Positions 63,821 through 64,000 of a stretch of DNA of 64,000 nucleotides are shown here, in pieces. A program made the position numbers and the translations under genes. The stretch's first letter is position 1. Every line of letters begins with the position of its first letter. Where the stretch lies: positions 1 through 64,000 of the forward strand of contig NZ_JAMGBE010000004.1 in assembly GCF_023516575.1 (NCBI RefSeq), given 5' to 3'. This DNA comes from Sphingomonas hankyongi (GTDB lineage Bacteria > Pseudomonadota > Alphaproteobacteria > Sphingomonadales > Sphingomonadaceae). The notes below the pieces were generated by a model that was given only the letters and a program-made list of their open reading frames with translations, did not search any database and was not told the origin of the DNA.

Positions 63821-64000
63821 GGCTCCAGTTCGACATCCCAATAGAGATAGTCCCGCCAGCTATCGTGCAGGTAGTTCGGCGGAAAGGCTCGGCCATGCTC
63901 CTGCAGCTGCCACGTCGTCGGGCGGATCGGCTCGCGGTGCGGATGCATGTGCGCTTCGAAAGGAGTTCGCCCGCCCTTCTTCAGATTGCAGGGCGCACAG
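63817..64000 (-). CDS. HNH endonuclease-like protein, C-terminal part only (5' end beyond the window)
   Basis: About 60 codons enter from the right edge and stop at 63817, overlapping the galU stop. The visible part reads CAPCNLKKGGRTPFEAHMHP, then R-rich and Trp/Tyr-rich sequence ending YLYWDVELEP. The Cys-x2-Cys followed by NLKKGGRTP is the end of the zinc-binding HNH module typical of the short bacterial HNH endonucleases. Catalytic residues lie outside the window. Role unknown; such genes are often single and chromosomal. Confidence 0.75.
   Translation of the reverse strand, partial: CAPCNLKKGGRTPFEAHMHPHREPIRPTTWQLQEHGRAFPPNYLHDSWRDYLYWDVELEP

Overview
The window looks like a chromosomal segment of a sphingomonad-type alphaproteobacterium (Sphingomonadales). 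Evidence: high GC; a SufT/SufA-containing SUF operon led by an Rrf2 regulator; CarD; a bacterial Cdc48; a TonB receptor with a proline-rich tail; a DUF1489 protein; the MutS-GlnD pair; and a long type I-secreted repeat protein. Almost all genes are housekeeping or envelope genes. I see no transposase, phage gene, CRISPR array, rRNA or tRNA. The window is cut at both ends inside genes: a giant adhesin on the left and an HNH endonuclease on the right.

Layout. 1-4094 (minus) is the N-terminal 1364 codons of a repeat adhesin, followed by a 660-base, locally AT-rich spacer. 4756-9885 holds a UDP-xylose synthase-like enzyme, an acetylpolyamine amidohydrolase-type deacetylase and a sucC-etfB-etfA run. 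9917-13297 holds dinB, carD with a strong terminator, and two head-GIN (DUF2807) surface proteins. 13304-20905 holds a CADD-type diiron protein, a DUF1489 protein, mgtE, a cyclophilin, an SDR, a Cdc48 ATPase and an MFS exporter. 21074-26049 holds a PmtA-like methyltransferase facing a phospholipase D-like protein, then rpoZ, an HxlR regulator and the bifunctional ppGpp enzyme. 26046-33719 holds maeB diverging from mutS-glnD. 33770-39698 holds a TonB receptor, infC and thrS. 39760-40457 is a small membrane protein plus XRE regulator module with a perfect inverted repeat around its promoter. 40470-46603 holds an aldo/keto reductase, a glycosyltransferase, a hydrolase, a TPR protein, and gloA, nitronate monooxygenase and gloB. 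46610-51198 holds an acyl-CoA ligase, gamma-glutamyltransferase and pyrD. 51299-57009 is a tightly overlapping SUF Fe-S assembly operon with an extra small membrane protein inside it. 57031-64000 holds a lipoprotein subtilase with a Pro-Thr spacer and C-terminal barrel, a HAD nucleotidase, dapD, an EamA transporter, a TlpA thioredoxin, a small lipoprotein, galU and the HNH fragment.

How genes work together. The SUF cluster is a self-contained Fe-S assembly pathway controlled by its own Fe-S-sensing regulator. gloA and gloB form the glutathione-dependent methylglyoxal detoxification pathway. galU and the UDP-xylose synthase both feed nucleotide-sugar (surface polysaccharide) synthesis. rpoZ and the ppGpp enzyme are parts of the stringent response. 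I found no wholly new system. The observations most worth checking are the palindromic repeat absorbed into the 3' end of the Rrf2 gene, the probable AUA start codon of infC, the operator-like repeat of the XRE module, the suf-embedded membrane protein, and the retention/cleavage-like N-terminus of the adhesin.
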